Source of the DNA: Sphingopyxis sp. | GTDB lineage: Bacteria; Pseudomonadota; Alphaproteobacteria; Sphingomonadales; Sphingomonadaceae | Direction: 5' to 3' | NCBI GenBank assembly: GCA_002733865.1 | Contig: NVXM01000008.1 | Location: forward strand, 92,979-156,978 | DNA: 64,000 nucleotides | Part shown: piece after piece, positions 55,826 through 62,920 of the stretch | Layout of the letters: the number at the start of each line of letters is the position of its first letter | Numbering within the stretch: position 1 is the first letter of the stretch | Notes under the pieces: model-generated | Told to the model about the DNA's origin: nothing | The model's input: only the letters and a program-made list of their open reading frames with translations | The model's database searches: none | Made by a program: the position numbers and the translations under genes

Positions 55826-56077
55826 ACCCTGGCTTGAACCGGATGATCTTTCAGAATGGACCGAAGACCAGTTCCGTCGGGCAGGGCTATACAAAAACGG
55901 CAAACTGGCCCGCCCAGCCGACGGCACACTCACCAAGCCGGGCCGGCCGAAGCTCGAAATCCCAAGCAGCAAGTAACTTTGCGGCTCGACAAGATCGTTC
56001 TGGAAACGTTCAAGGCCACTGGCGCTGGATGGCAAACCCGGATCAATGAGGAGTTGCGCAAGGCGTTAAAGCTCTAA
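55797..56077 (+). pseudogene. brnA: BrnA antitoxin gene with a one-base frameshift
   Basis: The first frame starts at ATG 55797 (GAGG 7 bases upstream) and reads MTKKSKDIVEPWLEPDDLSE, then FRRAGLYKNGKLARPADG, ending GRPKLEIPSSK at TAA 55974-55976. The usual BrnA ending is present in the next frame: ARNPKQQVTLRLDKIVLETF, then KATGAGWQTRINEELRKAL, to 56077. Restoring one A in the AAA at 55957-55959 reunites the two into one normal-length BrnA. The product as written keeps the N-terminal half but loses the ribbon-helix-helix. Either a real mutation or an assembly error. Confidence 0.8.
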
Positions 56078-56096
56078 CCCCAAAAAGCGCTCTGCC

Positions 56097-56702
56097 CTAC
56101 CCCTTGTCCACTCCACCCGGCAGCACCCGATAATCGATCGGCTTGAACGTGCCCCCATTGGAGGCATAAGCCGAACAAGCCGTCAGTCCGATCACCAGAT
56201 CCATTTCCGCCTGCAACCTTAACCGGTCACCGGCCTTGCTGGTCGGTGGCAGCACCTCCAGCTTTCCGGTCGCCGGATCAACCGGAACATTCATGAAGAC
56301 ATTGAACGCGCAGGGAATCGCATCCTTTTCCACCCCAAACGGTGCCAGCGCCTCGGCCAGATTGCCGAAACAACCGCGGTGCACCGGCTTGTCGGGATAG
56401 AAATGCTTGAACGTATCCTCGCTGCACGGGGTCAGCAGAAAGTCGTGGGATCCCACGGTGTCCTCGACGATGGTCAGCATCGGATTGGAACGGTTGGACC
56501 ACAGACGATGGCCGGTGCTCAGCCGGATGGTTTCTTCATAATCAAAGGTCCGGCCGTTTGATATCACTTCCCGAATATCCGCGGCGTTAAATGAAAGCAG
56601 GTCGGAAACCTGGCCACCGTCAGGGTCGATCACCACAAGATGGTCGCCTTTGGCCAGCCGGAATGCCGCGCCCGAGCGCGGTGCAATGCGGACCCCGCTC
56701 AT
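56097..56702 (-). CDS. DUF1989 (urea carboxylase-associated-like) protein
   Basis: A 201-residue protein: APRSGAAFRLAKGDHLVVID, GGQVSDLLSFNAADIREVIS, CSEDTFKHFYPDKPVHRGCF, then NVFMNVPVDPATGKLEV. This matches DUF1989, which includes the urea-carboxylase-associated proteins and is often found with guanidine or urea metabolism genes. Start ATG at 56702 overlaps the stop of the upstream YqcI/YcgG gene (ATGA), so they are translated together. Biochemical role unproven; the neighbour suggests work on an N-oxygenated guanidino or urea-like compound (inference). Confidence 0.85.
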   Translation of the reverse strand: MSGVRIAPRSGAAFRLAKGDHLVVIDPDGGQVSDLLSFNAADIREVISNGRTFDYEETIRLSTGHRLWSNRSNPMLTIVEDTVGSHDFLLTPCSEDTFKHFYPDKPVHRGCFGNLAEALAPFGVEKDAIPCAFNVFMNVPVDPATGKLEVLPPTSKAGDRLRLQAEMDLVIGLTACSAYASNGGTFKPIDYRVLPGGVDKG

Positions 56703-57403
56703 AAGCTGCGCCGATCCTGAAACGGGCATTGCCAGTCATCGTCCACCTGACGACCGCTATATTGGCGCGCTTCGCTCGATTCGCCATATCGGGCCAGCAT
56801 CGGGTTGGCGTTCCCGGCCAGTTTTTCGTCGCGGGCAAGAATGGTGTCGCGCATCTTCTCATATTTCCCCTGTTCCCGCAGCCGTTCGAACTGGTCGTGC
56901 AGATTGAACACCAGCATCGGCCGCGAAAAACGGCGAGCGGGACGCGAGGCATTCGGATGCAGGCCGATCACGAAAAAGGCCTCGCCGCCGAAGCTCAGCG
57001 AAAAATGCGGATCGGCCGGGTCGGCGCTGACCCGCGTGTCATAGGTCTGGCCCAGCCACGCGTCCTTGTCCGCCAGCGACTGGATTCGGGTCCACAGCAG
57101 CGATTCAAATTCACTTTCGGACAGATCCAGAGGCCCGTCGAAAACCACCGCAAGGCTCCGCAAACCGTCGGTTGCGCCGCGATATTCCTTCGCCCAGGCG
57201 AGCAGTTCGCGGTGGATTTCCAGATCATCCCAATTGCTGTCGAGGCTATGCCCCGCCAACACCTTCAGCGTATCGCGAGCCAGCGCCGATTTCGCGCCAA
57301 CGCACGGAAATTGCGGCTGCGAAATCATCGCGCCGATCGCCGCTTCCAGGTCGTCCCGATGCTTCGCCCGGATGCTCTTGTCCATCAATATTGAGTTTTC
57401 CAT
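56699..57403 (-). CDS. YqcI/YcgG family heme-dependent N-oxygenase-like protein (GntA/DcsA relatives)
   Basis: A 234-residue protein: MISQPQFPCVGAKSALARDT, SLAVVFDGPLDLSESEFESL, FSLSFGGEAFFVIGLHPNAS, RPMLVFNLHDQFERLREQGK and a C-terminal RYGESSEARQYSG. The CVGAK start, GLHP with its conserved histidine, and N-L-H-x-Q-F are typical of PF08892. The family includes the heme-dependent hydroxylases DcsA (L-arginine, D-cycloserine pathway) and GntA (guanitoxin pathway). Start ATG 57403 has a weak ribosome site. It lies 70 bp downstream of soxR on the same strand and is coupled to DUF1989. Substrate unknown. Confidence 0.85.
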   Translation of the reverse strand: MENSILMDKSIRAKHRDDLEAAIGAMISQPQFPCVGAKSALARDTLKVLAGHSLDSNWDDLEIHRELLAWAKEYRGATDGLRSLAVVFDGPLDLSESEFESLLWTRIQSLADKDAWLGQTYDTRVSADPADPHFSLSFGGEAFFVIGLHPNASRPARRFSRPMLVFNLHDQFERLREQGKYEKMRDTILARDEKLAGNANPMLARYGESSEARQYSGRQVDDDWQCPFQDRRSL

Positions 57404-57473
57404 TCCGTTGCCTACGCGCCAGCCAGACAAGCGTTCCCCAACCGCAACCGCCTTGTCGGCGACTTCGCGCAGT

Positions 57474-57917
57474 TCAATCGCCCAGGACCAGTTGCGGCCC
57501 CGGCCCTTTTCGTCCGGCCCGGTCCTCCGGATTATAAAGCGCACATTTTTTGAGGCTGAGGCAGCCGCAGCCGATACAGCCATCCAGCCGGTCGCGCGTC
57601 CGTTCCAGCTCCGCAATCCGCGCGTCGATTACCTTGCGCATGGCCTTGCTGATCCGCGTCCAGTCGGCCTGTGTCGGGGTACGGCCATGAGGCAGCTTAG
57701 CCAACTGCCGCTCGATCTCGCCGATGCTGAGCCCCAGCTGCTGGGCAATGAGGACAAAACTGAACCGCCGGATATCCGATCGCAAAAACCGCCGCTGGCC
57801 ACCGCTCGAGCGAAACGGTTCGACCAGTCCTTTTTCCTCGTAAAAGCGGATCGCCGAGACCGACAGCCCGGTCCGGGCCGCCAGCGCGCCAATGGTCAGG
57901 GCTTTGGTTTCCGGCAT
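57474..57917 (-). CDS. soxR: Redox-sensitive activator SoxR
   Basis: A 147-residue MerR-family protein: LTIGALAARTGLSVSAIRFY, EEKGLVEPFRSSGGQRRF, a dimerisation helix, and the [2Fe-2S] cluster motif C-x2-C-x-C-x5-C in CIGCGCLSLKKC near residue 118. This cysteine pattern is specific for SoxR. Oxidation by superoxide or redox-cycling compounds converts it into an activator. A matching SoxR box lies at 58113-58130. The start at 57917 (MPETKALTIG) is chosen from family alignment; the frame stays open upstream through a repeat. Confidence 0.95.
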   Translation of the reverse strand: MPETKALTIGALAARTGLSVSAIRFYEEKGLVEPFRSSGGQRRFLRSDIRRFSFVLIAQQLGLSIGEIERQLAKLPHGRTPTQADWTRISKAMRKVIDARIAELERTRDRLDGCIGCGCLSLKKCALYNPEDRAGRKGPGPQLVLGD

Positions 57918-57931
57918 GATTGGTTCCCTTC

Positions 57932-58100
57932 TTTCCTCCCTGTTGCGCAGCAATGGGGAGGGGGACCGCGCGCAGCGTGGTGGAGGGGCAACCGCAGCGG
58001 CAATGCTATTCGCGTCCGCCACCCGACCGGCACCATGGCCAGCGGGCCCCTCCACCAGCCTGCGGCCGGTCCCCCTCCCCGTCTGTCGACAGGGAGGAAA
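57932..58100. repeat. 169-bp MITE-like inverted-repeat element
   Basis: A perfect 12-bp terminal inverted repeat, TTTCCTCCCTGT at 57932-57943 and ACAGGGAGGAAA at 58089-58100, bounds the element. Inside, GGGGAGGGGGACCG pairs with CGGTCCCCCTCCCC and GGTGGAGGGGC with GCCCCTCCACC, so almost the whole unit can fold on itself. No coding capacity. I saw no clear target-site duplication. It lies between the soxR start and the SoxR box. Confidence 0.8.
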
Positions 58101-58108
58101 ATAATATC

Positions 58109-58139
58109 TTGACCTCAACTTAGCTTGAGGTTGTACGAA
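58109..58139 (+). promoter_or_regulatory. SoxR box within a long-spacer promoter
   Basis: CCTCAACTTAGCTTGAGG at 58113-58130 closely matches the E. coli soxS operator CCTCAAGTTAACTTGAGG. It overlaps TTGACC (-35, 58109-58114), and a weak -10 TACGAA follows at 58134-58139 after a 19-bp spacer. This long spacer is the usual setting for MerR-family activation. It points rightwards to the VOC pair at 58245-59023. Confidence 0.88.
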
Positions 58140-58191
58140 TCGCAAGCATGGAGAACGGGCAGCCCGGACAGCCGCTGGCAAAGCGGCAAAC

Positions 58192-58213
58192 ATGCTTCCA
58201 ATTCTTCCACGAA
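58192..58213 (+). repeat. 22-bp direct repeat, copy 2 (copy 1 at 27734-27755)
   Basis: Lies in the 5' leader of the SoxR-box operon, about 32 bases before the VOC start. It is identical to bases near the end of the ArsR gene 30 kb away. In that ArsR frame it encodes ASNSSTN; here it is untranslated if the VOC start at 58245 is right. Confidence 0.7.
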
Positions 58214-58244
58214 TGCGATGCCAACCAAGCGAGGAAATAGCGCC

Positions 58245-58646
58245 ATGAAACTCAATCAGGTCACCGTAGGCTGCCTGGATTACGATCGATCCGTCGCCTT
58301 TTATCAAAGGCTTGGTCTCGTCCAGATCGTCGACTCACCGCCGCGATACGCCCGGTTCGAGACGCCGACCGGCGAGACCTTCTCGATCCATACGGTGGAC
58401 AAGATCGGAACAGCTTCGACCCTGATCTACTTCGAATGCGACGATCTCGACGCGAAAGTGGCCAATCTGCAATCCTTCGGAATCCCCTTCGATTCCCTCC
58501 CCACCGACCAGAGCTGGGGCTGGCGCGAAGCGCGGCTCAGCGACCCGGCGGGCAATCCGCTCTGCCTGTTTCACGGCGGCGACAATCGCCGCTTCCCGGC
58601 TTGGCGGATCGATCATTCAACAACCGGGAAAGGAACTACATCATGA
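58245..58646 (+). CDS. VOC family protein 1, in SoxR-box operon
   Basis: A 133-residue glyoxalase-fold protein: MKLNQVTVGCLDYDRSVAFY, QRLGLVQIVDSPPRYARFET, STLIYFECDDLDAKVANLQS and REARLSDPAGNPLCLFHGGD. GAGGA lies 9 bases before the ATG at 58245; the open frame begins earlier (58125) but runs through the mRNA leader. It is coupled to the next VOC gene by ATGA. Behind a SoxR box, a role in handling redox-cycling compounds or electrophiles is likely; the reaction is unknown. Confidence 0.88.
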   Translation: MKLNQVTVGCLDYDRSVAFYQRLGLVQIVDSPPRYARFETPTGETFSIHTVDKIGTASTLIYFECDDLDAKVANLQSFGIPFDSLPTDQSWGWREARLSDPAGNPLCLFHGGDNRRFPAWRIDHSTTGKGTTS

Positions 58647-59023
58647 CAAAAGCTACTTTGGAACACGCCAATATCACGGTCAGCGACCCGCAACGCAGCG
58701 CCGCGCTGCTACGCGATCTGTTTGGCTGGCATATCCGCTGGGAGGGTCCGGCCATGCTGGGTGGCCACACGATCCATATTGGCACGGATGACAGCTATGT
58801 CGCTCTCTATACCAATGCGGATGTGCGGGTTGCCGACCCCACATTCAACAAGGGAGAACCGCTGAACCATATCGGCGTGACGGTCGATGATCTTGATGCG
58901 GTCGAGGCCAAGGTGGTCGCTGCAGGACTGGAGCCGTTTAATCATGGCGATTACGAACCCGGCCGCCGCTTCTATTTCTTCGACTGGAACGGCATCGAAT
59001 GGGAAGTGGTGAGCTACGCCTAA
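58643..59023 (+). CDS. VOC family protein 2, in SoxR-box operon
   Basis: A 126-residue glyoxalase-fold protein: LEHANITVSDPQRSAALLRD, LFGWHIRWEGPAMLGGHTIH, PLNHIGVTVDDLDAVEAKVV, and GRRFYFFDWNGIEWEVVSYA. The metal-ligand positions (His near 8, His near 75, Glu near 121) are plausible. AAAGGAA precedes the ATG by about 8 bases. It is only distantly similar to VOC protein 1, so the pair may form a heteromer or act in series (inference). Confidence 0.88.
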   Translation: MTKATLEHANITVSDPQRSAALLRDLFGWHIRWEGPAMLGGHTIHIGTDDSYVALYTNADVRVADPTFNKGEPLNHIGVTVDDLDAVEAKVVAAGLEPFNHGDYEPGRRFYFFDWNGIEWEVVSYA

Positions 59024-59024
59024 A

Positions 59025-59207
59025 CCTTCTCCCTCAAGGGAGAAGGATACGCAGGCTTGGCGCCGGAGGCGCTTAGCCGCAGTTGGAAGAGGGTGCACCA
59101 GTCCGGGATGATGGCTCGCCAACCCACCGGCAGAACACCCTCACCCAGCTCCGACTAGGCAGCAAGCTGCCAAGTCTGCACAACCCTCTCCCTCACGGGA
59201 GAGGGGT
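59025..59207. repeat. Non-coding repeat-like block bounded by two hairpins
   Basis: Begins with hairpin CCTTCTCCC-TCAA-GGGAGAAGG (59025-59046) and ends with CCCTCTCCC-TCAC-GGGAGAGGG (about 59184-59206). Internal segments GAGGGTG and CACCCTC are complementary. Such CCCTCTCCC blocks are common intergenic repeats in alphaproteobacteria. The first hairpin directly follows the VOC operon and could stabilise or end its mRNA. Confidence 0.65.
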
Positions 59208-59227
59208 TAATCGATGAACAACCACAC

Positions 59228-59319
59228 TCGTCATCCTGAACTCGTTTCAGGACCCCGAGCGGCATGCACTACAATAGCGAATTGCCGCTCTGAACCCCGG
59301 ATCAAGTCCGGGGTGACGA
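59228..59319. repeat. Dispersed inverted-repeat element, copy 1
   Basis: Starts TCGTCATCCTGAACTCG followed by TTTCAGGA, and ends with GGATCAAGTCC then GGGGTGACGA, so the ends TCGTCA/TGACGA are inverted repeats. The same element type recurs at 63867-63950 with almost the same left end. Its right end supplies the stop codon of the small minus-strand gene at 59302-59673. Confidence 0.75.
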
Positions 59320-59673
59320 ACGGCTACGCCCAGCTTCTCGCTTTGCACAAGGCCGAGGATAGACTTTCAAAATTCCATCCTTTTCCTCGGCGCGGATCGC
59401 ATCTCCAATTTCACAGCCACGCACCAATGCGACTTCAACACTGGCACGCCCAGTAAGCCCCTCATCAGTTTCAGCAACCACGATAACCTTCGATGAGGTA
59501 TATATCGCTGAAAAACTGTTATCGTTACCTATCCCAGTGATCGTCGCTTGCACCGGCTCAAAGTCTCCGGAGAATCGGTGTTGATTAACCAAGCCAAATC
59601 CAATGACCGTGGCAATCAAGAATGAAATGGTCGCTATCGCTTTCCATTCTCTGGACAACCACAGCCAACTCAC
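59302..59673 (-). CDS. Small membrane-anchored protein of unknown function
   Basis: A 123-residue protein with one membrane segment (AIATISFLIATVIGFGLV) near the N-terminus, then a compact domain VQATITGIGNDNSFSAIYTS, RASVEVALVRGCEIGDAIRA and a basic tail. GTG start at 59673 with GAGG 7 bases upstream. The last residues (about GRSRSSPRT) and the stop come from the repeat element at 59228-59319, so the original C-terminus was probably replaced. No family recognised. Confidence 0.65.
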   Translation of the reverse strand: MSWLWLSREWKAIATISFLIATVIGFGLVNQHRFSGDFEPVQATITGIGNDNSFSAIYTSSKVIVVAETDEGLTGRASVEVALVRGCEIGDAIRAEEKDGILKVYPRPCAKREAGRSRSSPRT

Positions 59674-59682
59674 AATTCAGCC

Positions 59683-60816
59683 TCAAAGACTCGGATTAAC
59701 CAGCACTTTCTCGCCGGTCGCCTTCTTCTCATAGCCCTTGGCAATCTCCGGATCGATCATGTCCATCAGGCTGATCTCGCTCGAATAGTCGCTGTTGAAA
59801 ATGCCGTTGCGCTCTTCGACCGTGTACATGCGCATTTCCATCATCCGCTCCTTGCCGACCTTTTCCAGATGCGGGGTCAGCAGCCAGCCGCCGACGCCCC
59901 AGTAAAGGCCGAGGCCGCCGCCGAGGATGGTTTCGCCGGTGTCGAGCCGGCCATAAATATAGACCTGCTTGTTTGTGGTCGAACCGTAGACGCTGAATTC
60001 CGCACCGCGCACTGCCGCTGCCTTTTCCATGGCGGTCAGGATATAGCTCGCCATCTTGCCGCCGCCGATCGCGTCGAAGCCAAGCGTTGCGCCGGTTTCG
60101 GCCAGCGCTGCAATCAGCTTCTCCATGAAATCGTCCTTGCTGCTGTCGATGACATGAGTCAGGCCGATATCGGTGAGGATTTTCTTCTGTTCATCACTGC
60201 GCACGATCGCAACCAGATCAATCCCTTCCTTGAGGCACAGCTTGGCCAGCATCTGACCCAGATTGGACGCCGCTGCGGTATGAACGAGTGCTTCATGGCC
60301 TTCGTCGCGCATGGTGTTGACGAAGCCCTGCGCGGTCATCGGATTGACGAACAGCGAAGCGCCTTCCCTGGCTGGCGCGCCGTCCGGCAACGGTACGCAC
60401 ATCGCCGCTGGCATGACCCGGTGGGTGCGGTACATTTCGCCGCCAACGATGGTCACAACCTTGCCCATCAGCGCCTGCGCCGCATCGGATGATCCGACGG
60501 CGACCACGGTGCCTGCGCCTTCGTTGCCGGCGGCCAGCTTCTTGCCCGCACGTCCCTTGAAGAACGGCTGCATCGCGGCGTCGACATCAGCGACCAGCGC
60601 CGGATGGCCGTCGACCGTCTCGCTGCGCACCGTGTCCATATTGGCGGCGGCGGTCAGCAGGCCGAGATCGGACGGGTTGATCGGCACCGCTTCCATGCGG
60701 ACCACGACTTCATGTTCCTTCAGTTCGGGCACATCATAGGGCTCGATCGACAAGATCGATTTGCCGTCCTCGGTGACGGTGGTGAACAATTGCTTTGCGT
60801 CGGGAAACTGGCTCAT
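59683..60816 (-). CDS. Zinc-binding-type MDR dehydrogenase / quinone reductase-like
   Basis: A 377-residue medium-chain reductase: VRMEAVPINPSDLGLLTAAA, AAGNEGAGTVVAVGSSDAAQ, ALVHTAAASNLGQMLAKLCL with the NAD(P)-binding turn, and TLGFDAIGGGKMASY. No structural-zinc cysteine cluster is present, so it belongs with the zinc-independent quinone oxidoreductases despite the family name. It is last in a three-gene unit with the nitronate monooxygenase-like and aldo/keto reductase genes (gaps 24 and 30 bp). Substrate unknown. Confidence 0.88.
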   Translation of the reverse strand: MSQFPDAKQLFTTVTEDGKSILSIEPYDVPELKEHEVVVRMEAVPINPSDLGLLTAAANMDTVRSETVDGHPALVADVDAAMQPFFKGRAGKKLAAGNEGAGTVVAVGSSDAAQALMGKVVTIVGGEMYRTHRVMPAAMCVPLPDGAPAREGASLFVNPMTAQGFVNTMRDEGHEALVHTAAASNLGQMLAKLCLKEGIDLVAIVRSDEQKKILTDIGLTHVIDSSKDDFMEKLIAALAETGATLGFDAIGGGKMASYILTAMEKAAAVRGAEFSVYGSTTNKQVYIYGRLDTGETILGGGLGLYWGVGGWLLTPHLEKVGKERMMEMRMYTVEERNGIFNSDYSSEISLMDMIDPEIAKGYEKKATGEKVLVNPSL

Positions 60817-60840
60817 TGAATATTCCTCTCTTATATATTT

Positions 60841-61776
60841 CTAGAAATTTTTGGCGGCGGCGCGTGCGCCCAGTCTTTCGGTAATCTCGAAAAATTCGGT
60901 CACCGTTTCATCGATAATCTGTCTGGCAGTTTTTACCTCGTCAATCAAACCGGAAGATTGCCCGGCCAGGCCGACGGAAGCCTCCATATCGCCGCCGAAA
61001 TAGACATCCATGATGCCCTTGAACGTATCGGCCGGCATCAGGCCGTCTTCGTATATCTTGGCGGTCCGCTCGGTCTTCAGCGCGCGGATACAGGGCGAGG
61101 ATTTCTTGTTCAGCACATAGGTGCCGGTTTCCTTGGCATCGATGATCGCCTGCTTGTAATTATGGTGCACCGGACTTTCCGCGCTCGAGACAAAGCGCGT
61201 GCCCATCTGGATGCCCTCGGCCCCCAGCGCAAAGGCCGCTGCCATCCCCTTGCCGTCGGCAATACCGCCAGCCGCGACCATCGGGATATCGGTCTGCTTG
61301 CGGATCGCCTGCAGCAGCACCAGCGTCGACACTTCCTCGGGATTTTTGAAGCCGCCGCCTTCTGCCCCCTCGACGATCAGGCCATCGACGCCGGCCTCAA
61401 CGCAGCCCATGGCTGCGGCGACGGTGGGCACGGCGTGATAGACGATGATGCCCGCTTCCTGCAGCGGCCCGACAAATTTGCGCGGGCTTCCGGCAGAGGT
61501 GGTGACGAATTTCACGCCCGAACCGCAGATATGGTCCAGGATCGCAGGGTCCTTGAGGAACATGATCGGCAGGTTCACCCCGAACGGTGCATCGGTCAGA
61601 TCCTTCATCTTTTCGATCTCGGCCATGCAGGCTTCGGTCTCGCCGGACGACGTCTCGATAATGCCCAGCCCGCCAGCATTGCAAACGGCGGAGGCCAGCT
61701 GCGACCGGGCAATCCAGCCCATCGGCGCCTGCACGATCGGATATTTCGCGCCGGTATGTTCGAGGAAACGATTCAT
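60841..61776 (-). CDS. Nitronate monooxygenase-like FMN protein (2-nitropropane dioxygenase family)
   Basis: A 311-residue TIM-barrel flavoprotein: YPIVQAPMGWIARSQLASAV, SGVKFVTTSAGSPRKFVGPL, VDGLIVEGAEGGGFKNPEEV, PMVAAGGIADGKGMAAAFAL and GAEGIQMGTRFVSSAES. The family catalytic histidine normally sits in a G-x-E-A-G-G-H motif. Here the stretch is GAEGGGF, so true nitronate oxidation is doubtful and an enoyl-reductase-like role is possible. Middle gene of the AKR / NMO-like / MDR operon. Confidence 0.85.
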   Translation of the reverse strand: MNRFLEHTGAKYPIVQAPMGWIARSQLASAVCNAGGLGIIETSSGETEACMAEIEKMKDLTDAPFGVNLPIMFLKDPAILDHICGSGVKFVTTSAGSPRKFVGPLQEAGIIVYHAVPTVAAAMGCVEAGVDGLIVEGAEGGGFKNPEEVSTLVLLQAIRKQTDIPMVAAGGIADGKGMAAAFALGAEGIQMGTRFVSSAESPVHHNYKQAIIDAKETGTYVLNKKSSPCIRALKTERTAKIYEDGLMPADTFKGIMDVYFGGDMEASVGLAGQSSGLIDEVKTARQIIDETVTEFFEITERLGARAAAKNF

Positions 61777-61806
61777 AATTTGTCTTTCTTGCTGGGCAAC
61801 GGCCGC

Positions 61807-62823
61807 TTAACCCATCGGATACATGATCTCGCGGCTGATCTTGTAAATCCGCTTCATAATCTCGTCGCTCAACTCCAGATCGGCGGCGGCGAAAATCTCG
61901 GGCAGCTGGTCGGTGTGCGTCGCACCAACAATGGTGGAGGCAACAAAATCATGCTGCTTCGACCAAGCGGTCGCCAGCGTCACCGGCGCAACCCCCAGTT
62001 CGTCGGCAATTTCCATGAAGCGCTTGGTCGATTCTTCTGACTTCGGATTGACGAACCGTTCGGCCATTTTCTTCTGCCGCCCGCCCATGCCGAGATAGGC
62101 CGAGAAACGCGCGCCTTCCGGTTTCGCCCCATCATTATATTTGCCGGACAGGGCACCGCCAGCAAGCGGCGAATAAGGAATCAGGCTGACCCCTTCCTGC
62201 CGGCAAACCTGCGCCAGTTCATCCTCGAACCGGCGGTTGTTCATGCTGAAATTATTCTGGATCGTACAATAGCGCGTGACGCCCAGCCGCTCGGACGCCT
62301 CCAGCGATTTCATCAACCCCCAGCTGGTTTCATTGGAACAACCAATGGCGCGAATCTTGCCGGCGCGGATTTGCTCGTCGAGCACTTCCATCGTTTCGTC
62401 ATAGGCGGTGCCATGATCCGGCCAGTGCGTCTGGTAGAGATCGATATAATCGGTCTGCAGTCGCTTCAAGCTGGCATCCAGCGCGCGCACGATATTATGC
62501 CGATCCATCGCCGTCATGCCAGCGCGCTGCGAAGACTGTATCCAGCCATGGCTGGGGCCGGACACTTTGGTAGCAATGATCAGACTGTCACGATCCTTGT
62601 CCTTCATCCAGCGACCGACAATCTTCTCGGTTTCCCCTGCCCATTCCCGCTTCGGCGGCACCGGATAATTTTCCGCCGTATCGAAAAAATTGATTCCCGC
62701 CTCGACCGACTCATCCATGATCCGGTGCGACATCGCTTCATCAGCGCCGCTGCCGAAGGTCATCGTGCCCATGCAGATTTCGGATACATAGATCGGGCTG
62801 CGGCCCAGGCGGCGTGTTTTCAT
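61807..62823 (-). CDS. Aldo/keto reductase
   Basis: A 338-residue NADPH-dependent reductase of the potassium-channel beta/YajO-like type. MKTRRLGRSPIYVSEICMGT is followed by the catalytic tetrad: Asp/Tyr in FDTAENYPV, Lys in IIATKVSG and His in YQTHWPD. ATAWSKQHDFVASTIVGATH completes the C-terminal NADPH loop. First gene of the leftward three-gene operon. Probably acts on xenobiotic or lipid-derived carbonyls (inference). Confidence 0.93.
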   Translation of the reverse strand: MKTRRLGRSPIYVSEICMGTMTFGSGADEAMSHRIMDESVEAGINFFDTAENYPVPPKREWAGETEKIVGRWMKDKDRDSLIIATKVSGPSHGWIQSSQRAGMTAMDRHNIVRALDASLKRLQTDYIDLYQTHWPDHGTAYDETMEVLDEQIRAGKIRAIGCSNETSWGLMKSLEASERLGVTRYCTIQNNFSMNNRRFEDELAQVCRQEGVSLIPYSPLAGGALSGKYNDGAKPEGARFSAYLGMGGRQKKMAERFVNPKSEESTKRFMEIADELGVAPVTLATAWSKQHDFVASTIVGATHTDQLPEIFAAADLELSDEIMKRIYKISREIMYPMG

Positions 62824-62920
62824 GGCAAATATCTCCGGGAGATGGTCGATGGACTTAACTGTTCAGTTAACCAGCATAGCCTGCATGGGTTGCGAAACGC
62901 AATCCAATTCCGGACGGTGT

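Noticed and set aside
58125..58244. Upstream extension of VOC protein 1 (40 extra codons)
   Set aside because: The extension lies in the mRNA leader, has no VOC similarity, and a ribosome site sits correctly before the ATG at 58245.
57918..58307. Upstream extension of SoxR through the repeat element
   Set aside because: The extra residues are encoded by the inverted-repeat element and the SoxR-box region, and the MerR helix-turn-helix begins normally after the start at 57917.
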